Positions 11,511 to 22,772 of a stretch of DNA of 64,000 bases are shown here, piece after piece (position 1 is the first letter of the stretch; each line of letters opens with the position of its first letter). Location of the stretch: assembly GCA_001792895.1 (NCBI GenBank), contig MARA01000018.1:124001-188000 (forward strand). Direction: 5' to 3'. The DNA comes from Lentinus brumalis. Taxonomy: Eukaryota > Basidiomycota > Agaricomycetes > Polyporales > Polyporaceae. The position numbers were made by a program, and so were the translations under genes. The notes under the pieces are model-generated. The model did no database searches. It was not told the DNA's origin and saw nothing but the letters and a program-made list of their open reading frames with translations.

Positions 11511-13949
11511 ATGGCGTCCAAACGCAATCGCGATCACAACCACCCCGGCGGCGCCGGTGACGACGGTGACGATCCCAAACGTGGTGCGTTTCCCTCTCCC
11601 GTCGGTACGCCCGTGCCCGCCGGGCGCCACTAACCGTATACACACGTCCTCTGGTTCCGTATACAGCTAAGAACGCGGTACGTGCATGCGCAACTGGGTG
11701 CGATAATGCGTGATGCTAACTGTCCCTGGATTATCGTGTTCCCGCGCACACGCTGGCATCCACAGTTCTTTAACACGCGGTCGGTCTACACCAACCAAGA
11801 CCTCGACGACCGCAGAGTGATTGCATGCTCGAATTGCGCCGAACAACGCATTCTGGTACGTCCTGTGCTTACGCACCCACGCCTACATCATTCATTCCCT
11901 CCAGTGCACCGGCTACGGCCGCTGGTGCCGACAGTGCCTCGATTCCCGACGTCTGTGCAGCACACCCTCTGCAAATCAGCACGCGATCGCTGCTGCACCA
12001 AGTAATTCCGCCGGACTTGCAGCATGGCGACCGCACGGATACTACAACACGGACGGCCTCCGCGACCCTGTTCGTCTTCTGCCTACTAAACCTCGTACAG
12101 ATTACTGATGCTATGTTTGCAGTCCCGCGTGTCTGCTCCGACCAGCGCCGCTGTCCCTGCTCTTCCTTCGCAGGGGGGGCAATCACCGTCAGATCAAGCG
12201 CAGCCACGCCATCCTGGACGCATGCGGCGACGCACCAACTCGGGCAACATCACGAGCGGACGTTCCAATCCAGCTCTCAAGGCTTGCCGTACAACCCACC
12301 GCATCCGACGGACTATTTCCCCTCGTCTCGCGAACCACTCCGCTCGCCTCCTATGGGGTCATTACACCCGCCGAATGCGCAGCCCTCCGCCCATCACGAC
12401 CAGTCTTCGTCCCCACCCATGGCGTTCTTGGCGCAGCCTCCGTCCGCATCGTCGTCGCGGTCGGATATGGGCCCTCCTGCCGCTCCACCTCCCCGACGTG
12501 GTCGCCGTGCATCTCCCCCGCCTATGGGCCGCTTGTCGCCGTCCGATTGCGTCCCGTCTTCTTCCCTTCCCATGACGTCCTCCGGTTCGTCGCCGGCCTC
12601 GTCGCAGCCGCCTTCCCAGTACGCGACCGGAGCGGCGAGCGTCGGGCGAACGGGTACCGGTCCCCAGCTTACCCCGACACGGCCCGTGCCCGCCGCCGTC
12701 TCCGGCGCCGTCTTCCGCACGCCCTTCATTGAAACCAATCGTATTCAAGACTCGCTAGCCTCGTACCATTCGTCAACAACTGCGACGGATCGCCCGCTTC
12801 GCCCGACACCTTCGGGCGATGAGAGGGCGACCGCGGGAGACCCGATGCTCGCAAGTCGCGGCCGTTCTGTTAGTACCTCTCTCGCACGACGGTCCGACGC
12901 AAGTGCTTCTGACGGTCCTGCTGCGCCACGCGGTTCTGCCTCGCACTCGTCGCACGCTCCGTCGACGTCTCGGACTCCCTCCTCGACGATCGCATCCGCT
13001 GACCTCGATACACACACGAGGCCACCCCGTCGTCGCGCCTCTCGACGCAACACAGCTGCGCCAGTGCGCGACGACGAGCCAGCGCCCGACGTACCTGCTC
13101 CCGCCGCTCCATTGGCCCAATCTGGGTCGGGTGGCATCCTGCCCTCTTTCCTCCAACTCCTGGAGTCGACCGCACCCGATGCTCCGCCTCCCCCCACCCT
13201 TCAATCCTCAGCTCGCTGACGACCCCGAACTCGGCTGAACTCGGCGAACGTCTGACCAGGCCGAACGAACTCAGCCTTCCGAGACCGTCCTCGCGCAGGG
13301 CTTCCGAACAGTACGCACCCCCGGACCCTCGCAGTGAGCGTGGATTGCAAACTGGTCCAGTTGGTCCAGAATCGCAGCCCGTGCGTCAGTCCTCAATTAG
13401 CCAAAGCCTTTCACGGCGCTCGACTTCGTCCGTCGGGGACCACGGTCGTCATGGTTCGTCGACTCGGGGCCCCCCTCAGTCTGCGCCTACGACAGACAAC
13501 CCGTTCGAACACCCACCGCGACTGTTGTCCGGTCCCGGCGTACCTGCGCGTCGGTTGGAAGGCGTTGACGCTGGAGCCGAACATCATCGAGGACACACAG
13601 GTCATGATGCAGTCGTGTCGCATGACCGGTCGGGAAACTGGTATGTTGACCACTCTGTATCCGGTTCGTCTGTCCACCCGCAACCTCTCCGCCGATACGA
13701 CCCGTCGGCTGATGTCCAGGTAAGTTCTGTTAACATCGCTTTACATATCTTCGCTCACCATTACTTGTGCGACAGACCCCTCGGCCGTCCGCAACCACTC
13801 GTCGCCGCCCTGGGACTGTGACCAGGCAGTCAATCGCACATGATTCAGTCGACGTCGACCCAATGGGGGATGCGCCTCAAAACGCCGAAGCCGGGCCGTC
13901 CAGTGATACGAGCATTCCACCCGCAAGGCGGTCCAAGCATCCCAAGTAG
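11511..13949 (+). CDS. Zinc-binding, Pro/Ser-rich disordered protein, about 703 aa
   Basis: Proposed exons are 11511-11583, an 11-nt microexon 11667-11677, 11766-11855, 11905-12069, 12123-13719 and 13776-13949. The start has a nuclear-signal-like KRNR/PKRAK segment. A cysteine-rich module spans exons 3 and 4: CSNC, then CTGYGRWCRQC and a further C, consistent with a small zinc fold of unknown type. The rest is low-complexity Pro/Ser/Arg with no domain, ending in a basic RRSKHPK tail. The large exon needs one added base at G7 (12173-12179) and one at C6 (13190-13195); with both, the total is a multiple of three. Those breaks may be undercalls or real. A nuclear scaffold or transcription-related role is possible. 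I do not recognise the family. Confidence 0.5.
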
Positions 13950-14889
13950 GTCGGTCCGCGTTTTTACATCTGTCGCTGTCCTCTCCGGGTATCCCTGTCG
14001 CCCGCCGCATCTGCCACACCCGCTCGGCGTCGACAACGAAATTGCTCCGGCGGGCATTCCGTTCTCGAGTCGCTGGCTGCTGCCGTCCTCGTTACTGCAT
14101 CCGATATCTCGTCCGTTGCTGGCAAGTCTCTCGTGTTATGTATGTACTCCGAATTTCTTCGTTTCCTCGGTCGCGTAAGATGGCAGACGACCTCTAGAAG
14201 TTCTCCCTTCGTACCGTTCGTTCTCCCTCATATGTCTATCGCCTGGTCTCTCTCTCGCCTGGTCTCCCTCGCTGCTCGTTCCACCCTGACTGTTCCTGTT
14301 TCGATCGTCATGTCGCCGGCTGTATTAGTTAGTGAACAGATGTATGTCATTCGCAATTGTACACATTGTTATCTGTCCTCTCGATGTTCGTCGGTCATAC
14401 AAGCATCGTGGGTCTAACTTCTGATGTCGAATGGGCATCGCCACTTATACGGCCTCGGTAGGCGCGCGCCGCCCTCGGTCATACTGTCACTTTCTCTCAC
14501 CACATATCCTTTGCACAAGCTGCCCGTCAAAATGCACTTCTTCGTGCACTGCACACACTCGTTTCGCCGTTTCTAGTCTGTTTAAGTCGTTATATTGATG
14601 TCGTTCTCGCCGTACACCCAACAGGATTCGTAAGTTGCCTGCAAGTGCATCCGACCGCTGCAAGTCATCACCCCTCTCATAAAATAAAGGGCACTGTCCG
14701 ATATCCGAGGCGAAATGTACGTTCGCTGACGTAGCATCACGCAACACTCCTGCCTGAACGAGATAGCATATCCGTCCAGAAACACAATTTTCTTCTATCA
14801 ATTGCGTACAGGTATCGTACATTCCAAGATATCAAGCTAGCCGACATCGACCTGACCCTCTTATTGTACACGCAATTTCGTCGATCACC
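13950..14889. other. No recognisable gene
   Basis: This lies between the convergent ends of two genes. Short open frames only; nothing else is seen. Confidence 0.5.
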
Positions 14890-16620
14890 TTACCGAGGGA
14901 CCTTCGCCGCGCGGCGCCCGCTACCGCCACGAATGCGACCTCCGCGACCGCGACTGACTCCACTGTCCTCGTCTGAATCTGGACGAAGAACCCGGCGGCG
15001 CTTCAGTCCTCCCCTCCCTGTGCCCACGAGAGGAGACGTGGCCGGTCCGTCCTCGTTCAGCGTCGAACCGCTCGAACTTCCGCCGTCCTCCTCGTCGACA
15101 GGACTCATCGACTCCCTTTCGTCTCGCCTGTCTCGTTCACCCTCGTCATCATCCACGTCCATCTCCGAACCTGAGCGCTCCTCAGTCTCGCCTGGTCCGC
15201 CCCCGCCCGTCGCCATCAACCCATGACCTCCCACAGCCGCGTCAATCGCGCCCGAGCGTACGCCACCGACCACCGGCAACACCAGAACCTCGATGTCGTC
15301 CTCCGCAGCGGCGCGATCTGCACGCGCCTGCGTTGGAACGCCCTCACCGATGGTGGACGGGCCCGCTACCTGGCCAGATGCACTCGATTTTATCGACTGC
15401 AAGCTGACGTCAGGAGTTGCAGCCGGCCTTGACAATACTGGCCCCCCATCCGTGGGATTAGTTGCATCACCCTTCGACTTCGCCGCCACAACCACAGCCG
15501 CCGCACGCGCCGCGTCTGCCGCCGCGGCTTCTTCCTCTGCGTGCTGTCGTTAGTGTTGCGAACGCGGTTGCCAGTGAACTGGCACTCACCGTCCACTACC
15601 GCACCCAGCAACAGACCTCCGTGCTCTACCACCGGATCCAGAACGACCAACGCCGACGTCAGCGGATACGCATCCCTGTTCGCCCGCTGCACCCGGATCA
15701 CATGGGTCACCATCGGCACGGGACCCCAGTCCTCCCGATCCTCCACGTAGATGAGCGAGAACACCACGCTCACGACATCCCCGTACTCGAGTACATTCGG
15801 CGTCGACTCTCCAATCGCTTGCAGGCGGCCGTTCTCCAGAGCACATACTAGAGGACGAACCGGGTTCGCCCGATAATTCTTCGTCCGTTTGTGGGCTCCG
15901 ACCACCCACTCGTGAAGACCGGGCGGAGGCTCAGGACGACCACCCCGGGTCTCGCATGTAAGGAACATAGGCACACGAAGCCAGTAACGCATGTGCCAGG
16001 TGCTTCCATTCTGCCATTCACGGCGTTTCACTTCGCGGGTGTTAAAACCGGGCACTGTCGTCATGTGCGCGTCCAAAGTCTGCGTAACGGCCTGCGTCAG
16101 ACGGCCGCCCAAGCGGACAATTCGCATCACACGCACCTCTTGAAGCACCCACATGTCCTTGTCATGGTACGTGTCAATCACGTAGGAGTACGCCGCCTTG
16201 TAGCCCGCGTGCTGTGCGCTGATAACCACATCTCAACACACAAGCGTACAGCAAAGAGAACCATCTTGCTCACATGCGACTTGCGTCCAGTCCTGCAGGG
16301 ACAGGAGCCTTGGGTGGGACTAAATTACCCGTCTCGTAGGGATCGCTCTCAGAGAACACCCCGGCAAATACAAACGTCGCAGGCGTCGACGTCCCGGTTG
16401 CGCACAACTACAGAAGGTGAGCGTTCACTACCATGTTCTGGAGCGGACTGAAGTTCCGATAACGCACCACCCAGTCCGTCTTCCGTGTCTGTGATCGACA
16501 AACGTGAACAAGGGGATGTTCAGTGCCAAGGGAGTCCACAGCTTCGGCGAAAGGTAAGTCTGTTGGACGGAAGCGGCGCTCTTTCCACTTTCTAACAGCC
16601 TCTGCAGTAGCGTCGTCCAT
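14890..16620 (-). CDS. Unrecognised 506-aa protein with acidic/basic tail
   Basis: Four exons (16620-16468, 16407-16329, 16231-15590, 15536-14890) with good GT-AG sites sum exactly to 506 codons plus stop, so the gene looks intact. Residues about 50-290 form one apparently globular, aromatic- and beta-rich domain (for example TWHMRYWLRVPMFLTCETRG, GDVVSVVFSLIYVEDREDWG, MVTHVIRV). The tail is Ala-rich, then acidic (MDVDDDEGERDRRDERES), then strongly basic and Gly-rich (GLKRRR, SRGRGGRIRGG). Such tails suggest a nuclear nucleic-acid or histone-associated protein, but I do not recognise the fold. A TATTTAA-type TATA lies about 70 bases upstream. It is convergent with the zinc/disordered gene and divergent from the 17.5-kb gene. 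Confidence 0.6.
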
Positions 16621-16689
16621 CGTGCGTTGCAGAAAACTCGAACGTCTGGGGTGGGGGAGAGAGATACCGAACTTTCGACACCCGCGACG

Positions 16690-16698
16690 CTTAAATAC
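16690..16698 (-). promoter_or_regulatory. TATA-like box of the 506-aa protein gene
   Basis: GTATTTAAG-type sequence on the minus strand lies about 70 bases before the ATG at 16620. Confidence 0.45.
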
Positions 16699-16699
16699 A

Positions 16700-17403
16700 T
16701 ATCGGCCCCTTTCCAAATAATTCGTACGTGGTCCTTATGAGCGGCGGACGACCAGCCCCCTTAGGCCGCCGCCATACCCTCTACCCTACCACCTACCACA
16801 TCTTCGCTCCCTGGTCCTCGACTGCCGATCGCGCTCTACTTGCGCGACAATCAAGTGATCGTTCGCGCTGTAAGCGTGCCCCGCTCGTCGTATCATCCCG
16901 CTCGCTCGGATTACGCACCGTCGCCCATTCTGACAACTCCGTTATTGGCAATCAAGGCCCGACCCGACCCCCACAGGGTCTACAGGTCGAGTGCGTTTCT
17001 ACCACTGACCTCAACGACCCCAGAAGAAGCTCCTTCACCAATCCAATCGCAGTTGTTGTCATCATCGGGAACGCAATCGAACCACGACATACATCACACA
17101 TACAACCTTTCTCAACGTATGCTACCTCGAGGTTGCCCCCGAACCTAATGCCACTATCTACACTGCTTCCCTTGCTATTGCGTCATCCGGCGAAGGGTCG
17201 ACCGAGCTTCGCCATTATCCACACGTCGATCCTCCCATACTGAGTACGACACAACATCTTCTCGTGTCCCCCACCCCCAAATACAGTTCCGCATCCAAAC
17301 TTGACCGTTTCCGGAGATACTAATCCGAAGTTCCGACCACCGCTTGCACCTCGCGCGAACAGTCATCGTGCGTCCCCTTCATCTCTGTGTGCAGACGTCG
17401 CTG
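16700..17403. other. Divergent intergenic region
   Basis: This separates two divergently transcribed genes. It has short open frames with no domain and probably carries upstream control sequence for both. Confidence 0.4.
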
Positions 17404-17414
17404 CATTATACAAG
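17404..17414 (+). promoter_or_regulatory. TATA-like box before the 17.5-kb gene
   Basis: CATTATACAAG lies about 75 bases before ATG 17487. Confidence 0.4.
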
Positions 17415-17486
17415 CCCAGCCCGCGTCGAGAGCTGTAATCCCGCACCCCCATCTGTCATCACAACGGCGCTGGCACTCCAAGCAAC

Positions 17487-18242
17487 ATGGCACGCCCTCC
17501 TCCGAAACTGCGACGACCGCTTTCCCGTCGCCAGAAAAAGGTATGTTGTCTCCTCTTCGCACTGCCAATGATCACCAACGCAACGTAGGCCGGACATCCC
17601 CTCGGCTCGGAGCAATATCAAGCTAGTACTCGCGGAATTCGTGAGTGGGCGGCAACAGTGAACCGACGCTACTCTGGGGCATGTTGATCAGAGCTCCCCG
17701 TCCCACCACTCTCACTGACCTCCCGTTAGAGCGCCGGTGTCAAACTCATCACCGCGGTTCTCTACCCTGTGGCGTCCGCCAGGGCTCGACCCATCCGTCT
17801 TCCGGTACTGAACGAACCCGACAACGATCGTCAGGCGACGGGTCTTGTCGACGACGTTCGTATGGACACATGGTTTCCCAACGGCGTGTTGTACACCCAA
17901 ATCCACGACGTCCCCGGCACGTCCCTCACACTGTCTAACGACTACACCATCGTTACTGCCCGGCGACCCGGGCAGGCGGCGCGGAACAAGGCAGCTGACG
18001 TATGTTTCGGCGCCCAGGTCAAAGGCAACGTCATCGTCCTTCGGCACCATCATCGTTACCGAATGTCCGTCACAAACGTGCATTCGTCCGAACGGCGGTT
18101 GATCGACTATGTCGTTCGCCAGTACGCACATCTATCTGCTTCCATCTTATCATTCAACGCGACCTCCGTTCCAGATTTCTTACTGCGCCCCACAACCTAC
18201 GTGCGCGTAGACCAGCATGATCATGCGGGACATGTACCCTAA
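17487..18242 (+). CDS. Unrecognised 218-aa protein with basic N-terminus
   Basis: Proposed exons are 17487-17540, 17589-17678 and 17730-18242, in phase for 218 residues. The start is very basic (MARPPPKLRRPLSRRQKK). The globular part contains VKLITAVLYPVASARARPIR, RMDTWFPNGVLYTQIHDV and VCFGAQVKGNVIVLRHHHRY, a beta-rich pattern I cannot name. The second intron would begin with GC (GGG|GCATGT), a rarer but accepted donor; the RNR gene nearby also seems to use one. An alternative last intron (GTACGC at about 18121) would change the C-terminus. The family is unknown, and the model is less certain than its neighbours. Confidence 0.42.
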
Positions 18243-19020
18243 CCCGGGCCATGCCCCGCAATCACAATACAGTGCTGACCCTTTCGCTCCGGTCGTCCAC
18301 CTTCTGCTTCCTGCATTCATACTTCCCTGTCAAAACCACCACCCCGTACACGTCATATATCACTGTTGCAATTTATTCTCGTCCCAATCGTGATCGCATG
18401 TCATAGACGTACACAGCTTCGGTCGAGGCCCTGCACCGCTCATACCACACCAATACGAGTGCACTGCTTCCTGTCCAACCCAACCCAGAAACACCGCCAC
18501 TGTGTTCCCCGTCGATAGGATATCCGCTTGTCTGGCCTTCACAGGGCGCGTTCCTGGCATACGCGCCTTCTCTTGCTCCTTTTGGTGCTTGTCCTTAGTT
18601 GCGTAGCACCGGCGAGGGCATGATCCTCCTCGTTCTCCTCGTCACGAGTTTGTCCAAGGTAAGCACGCCCCCTTTCACACCCGCCTACCCTCTTTCACCT
18701 ACTTCTTTCCGACCTTGTCTAGATGGACACGATTGTCCCCTGTAACAGTACACAGCCATGTAGTTCGCGAAGTCCACTCCGTATACCATGCGCTTTTTGA
18801 TCGTCGGCCCCCTGCCCTGGCGTACCACCTTTCGTTCGGCAAAATGGAAGGCAGGACATGAAAACGGGATTTCGGTATGCCTTGCCGGCGCGGCGAGACG
18901 CATGACATCGTCGACGTCCGCCTCTCCTGTCCGTTGTACTTAAACCCACCGTCCCGTACCTGCTTACTCTGCTCGACGAACCGCCTCCCTCGCATACCAA
19001 CAGTTAACTCCTCACTGGTT
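18243..19020. other. No recognisable gene; RNR upstream region
   Basis: Only short open frames are seen. The last 150 bases probably contain the RNR promoter; a TACTTAAAC motif near 18937 is a weak TATA candidate. Confidence 0.4.
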
Positions 19021-22000
19021 ATGACCTCCTCCGACGCCCTGGCCGCTATAACTAAACGAGGTCCGTACGCTTACATCGCCTCTCTCCCCGCTCGGTGACC
19101 CACAGCCTACCCTGTCGCCCTTACTGCAACCCAGATGGGTAAGCTACAATCACTTTGCTTCGGTTCGCTGTTGACCGCCCGCCTCCCTCATTTTGCTCTT
19201 CCACGTCTAGACGGATACAGCCTTTCTCCGCGGAGAAGGTATGTCCCTTGCGATTACAGCGGCCTACCACTTACTGTCGCTGTTGGTACGCATCAGCTCC
19301 AGCACTCTATCGAAGCTGTTCGTCTGCCATCGCCCGTGGCGCTCGTCTGTCGTTGACTCACAATTTCATCGCAGCTCTCCTGGGGTCTCCAGGCCGACGT
19401 CCTTGACATACCCAGGCACGTCGCCCAATCATCGCACGATAAGCCGGTCTAACACTCCACCAGCCTTGTTGCCGACATTCAACGCAGTCTAGCCGACCAC
19501 ATCACCTCATCCGATCTACAGGTACGCGTGTGCTTGTCCGCTCGTACTCAACGGTCAGCTGATCATGTGTCAGATACATACCGCCGTTACCGTGGCGGCC
19601 TCTTCCACAAAACACCCCGAGTTTTCCAGCCTCGCTGGTCGCATCTTCGTCGCGTTCCTTCACAAGCGTACTAACAAGAGCTTTTCGGCGTGGGTTGCTG
19701 AGTACGCCGTCGGTGCGGATCTGTCCGTCTTTGCCCCTGTATGTGCTCATTCCTGCCACAGTTCCCACCAGTCCTTTTCATGCCGACTTTGTCGACCTCG
19801 TCGCGCGACTTGGGTCCGACCTGGACGACGCCGTCGTGCATTCCCGCGACTTCGACTTTACCTAGTTCGTCGGCTGTCGCTGTACCGCCTATAACGCATT
19901 GACATCCTCGTCAGTTCATCCATCCGCACAATGGCTCATACATACCTACTCCGGGTTGACTCGCACGTCATTGAGCGCCCTCAATACCTGTACATGCGGG
20001 TCGCCGTCATGGCTCATCGTGATGACCTTCCTCTTGTACTCGCGACGTACGACGCCCTCTCTCGGCATCTCTTCACCCCTGCCTCGCCAGTTCTTTACAA
20101 CGCCGGCACGCGGTCGTTCAATCACGCTTCGTGTTTCTTGTATATGCCTAGCGGCTCCAGTCTGTCCGCACAGTTGGAGAGCGTCCCTGACCTCGACGCG
20201 CTCTGGCTTGCCGATGGTGGTATTGGACTGTCCCTATCCGACATACCTGCGAAAAGGCACGTCCATCTTGTGCCGCCGCGGTCTCTCGCTGACGCGTGCC
20301 ATAGAACCCATCCCGTCTCGCAGCCGGGCATACAGCCGCTCTTGCGAGTCTACGAGGCGCATGCCGAGTACACGGGCATGCATCGTCAAAAACGACCCTC
20401 CGCTGGCACAGTGCATCTTCCAATCTGGCACGGTGATGTTCGTCCGTTTATCGTGTCGCGCACAACCCAAGCCCATCGCTCGCGATTGCGAAATCTGTTT
20501 CCCAGTCTTTGGATACCGGACATATTGTTCGTATGTTCATGTTTCTCGGTTGACGACAATACTCAAAATTTTATAGCATGCAACGGCTGCGTCAAAAAGA
20601 GACCTGGTCGTTGTTTGACCCGCGCGAAGTGCCTCTCCTCTTGACTACAGTTGGAGCCGCGTTCACCGCTGCGTATCAAGACTACGAGCGCACCGTTGTC
20701 CCTCTTGAACGCGTGCCCTCTCGTGACTTGTGGAGTGTCATATGTCGCGCCCAGCAAGAGACCGGTACCCCTTTTCTGATGTATCAGGACAACATCAACG
20801 GTAAGCAACATTCGCTAGGGGCGTTCCAAACACTAACGGGCTCCTCCCTGTGTAGGCAAAAACAACCACCAACATCTTGGTATCATTCGAACGTCTAATC
20901 TGTGTACTGAGATCGTACAGTTCTCTTCCCCGACCCACACAGCAGTCTGTACGCTCGCTTCCGTTGCAGTCCCCCGGTTCGTTCGGCTCGACCGGACCTA
21001 CGACTTCGACTCCCTTCACGCTACCATACGGCTCGCCGTGCTCACCATCGATGCCCTTCTAGACCGGAGCACTTACCCAACCGACGCGTGCAGACGGTCG
21101 GTGGTTGATACCAGAGCCATCGGTGTCGGTGCTCAGGGTCTGGCGGACGCGTTCATGGCTTCCAGCCTCCCTTTCCAGTCAAACGGCGCCCGTCAACTCA
21201 ACCGCGAGATCTTCAAATGCATCTACCATGCGGCGTACAGTACCAGCTGCGAGCTCGCTGAACATCATGGACCCTATCCCCTGTACCCCGAATCGCCCGC
21301 GTCTCGGGGTGTTCTACAACATGACATGTGGTCCAACGTTGTCCTCAGTGGTCGATACGACTTCGAGGCGCTGCGGGAGCGCGTCCACTTGCACGGCTTG
21401 CGCAATTTGATGCTCACTACGCAGATGCCCACGGCATCGACCGCCAAACTGCTCGGGAATTTCGACGGCGTCGAACCTTATACGAGGTGGTGTTGCTTTC
21501 GTTGCTGTGTCTTATCCAGTCCTCCTCATTTTTATTCTCGCAGCAACGTCATCACCCATCGTCTGCTTAGCGGTGACTACACTGAAGTCTGTCCATGGCT
21601 GGTGTCTGCGCTTGCGTCCAGAGGCCTCTGGACCGAAGATATACGCGTCGCCGTTCTGCGCTGTCACGGTACGTGCATCCTAAACCCTGACGCGTCTCGC
21701 TCGCCGTCTGACATCCTGTGCACCGTGTGTAATAGGATCCATTCGAGACATTGCCGATATTCCGCTATACGTCAAAGAGCTGTTCATGACTGCATGGGAG
21801 ATTGATCCCAAATCGATCATCGACATGGCCGTCGATCGTGGACCTTTCATCGACCAGACACAGTCCATGTCGCTCAATGTTGCTAATCCGACCTCTGAGC
21901 TTTTGGTTCGTATCGGCCTTGTCACTTCTGACGCCCTTCTGATTCAATACACAGCTTGATCTGCAGATGCACGCCTGGAAGGGGGGACTAAAGACCGGTC

Positions 22001-22152
22001 TGTACTATCTTCGCACGCAGGCTCCCGCATACCCACTCCCCTTCGGTGTGGGCTCCCTCCCTCTCGCCGCTGCTGCTCAGCCTGTGGAAGTACGGAGTTC
22101 TCTCGCTCCTTGTTCCCGTGCCCCTCCTACCTGCGGTGGATGTGATGCTTGA
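19021..22152 (+). CDS. Divergent ribonucleotide reductase large subunit (class I, R1), 807 aa
   Basis: Thirteen exons join without one phase error into 807 residues, the usual R1 length: 19021-19094, 19211-19238, 19297-19317, 19375-19415, 19464-19521, 19574-19712, 19762-19864, 19915-20526, 20577-20800, 20856-21486, 21544-21668, 21736-21905, 21955-22152. R1 reduces ribonucleoside diphosphates to dNDPs. Visible landmarks include an N-terminal ATP-cone (QPFSAEK, HSIEAL), TKHPEF, VIERPQYLYMRV, ASCFLYM, NLCTEI with the thiyl-radical Cys, AVCTLAS, GVQ-type GAQGLADAF, MPTAST, the GLYYLRT tyrosine pair, and a C-terminal CGGC redox pair. All catalytic residues are kept, but the stretch after GGIGLSLSDIPAKR, normally specificity loop 1, is unlike ordinary R1. 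The sequence is far more diverged than a fungal housekeeping R1 should be, so this is a paralogue or acquired copy. Intron 4 starts with GC. No small subunit is seen in the window. Exon 1 is the least certain. Confidence 0.93.
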
Positions 22153-22490
22153 AATTAAACATCCCCGCGATACGCGCAAGATCAACAGATCTACTCTCCA
22201 TCGTCTGCTTTCACTGTCTGCTACATCTACAACGTCCCATTCACTGACCAATTCAAGTACACGCCCAGTTTCCGTACCATCCTCCGCTGCTCACATCTTC
22301 CCCTTCCAAACACATCTCTGCCCAGCGTCACAGTTCCGTACTGAAGCTCCCGTTCGCTATCCAAAATCGTCCTCGCCTCCACGCTACACTTTCGTCGCCT
22401 CATATTTACATTGCCCTTTGCTTATCCGTTGTACGTTGCCCGCGTCATCCCACACAAAATAGATACCTGTCTTGCTTGATGCACGTGTAC
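22153..22490. other. No recognisable gene
   Basis: This lies between the RNR stop and the LTR retrotransposon remnant. It probably holds the RNR 3' end; nothing else is seen. Confidence 0.45.
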
Positions 22491-22772
22491 TCTGACGAGG
22501 GTTATCAGTCGGCGCGACACGCGAAAGCTACAACAAACAAGTGAATTGCTTAGCATCTTGGAAAGAAGACAATGAGGGGATCGTTCGCGAATCTCGGTGC
22601 CTTTGGATATCGTAAGGATTTAATCAAGATGAACATACGTAAGCGCAAAGGAATGGGGGTTGGGGACAGACAAGTATAGGGAAGGAAGACGGAAAGACAA
22701 CCCTGCGTGCGCTTTAACTAAATAACTGGTGAGTAAAGAGTCCGTTACAGTCCAACCACAACACGCCCCCCC

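Noticed and set aside
12745..13204. Long minus-strand frames opposite the Pro/Ser-rich exon
   Set aside because: They are shadows of a low-complexity GC-rich coding exon on the plus strand.
2115..22152. Integrated giant virus
   Set aside because: A divergent RNR first suggested a large DNA virus, but the genes carry many canonical introns and no capsid, packaging ATPase or polymerase gene was seen, so fungal or mobile-element ancestry fits better.
19021..22152. RNR small subunit partner nearby
   Set aside because: No ferritin-like iron-ligand motifs were found in any frame of the surrounding 20 kb.
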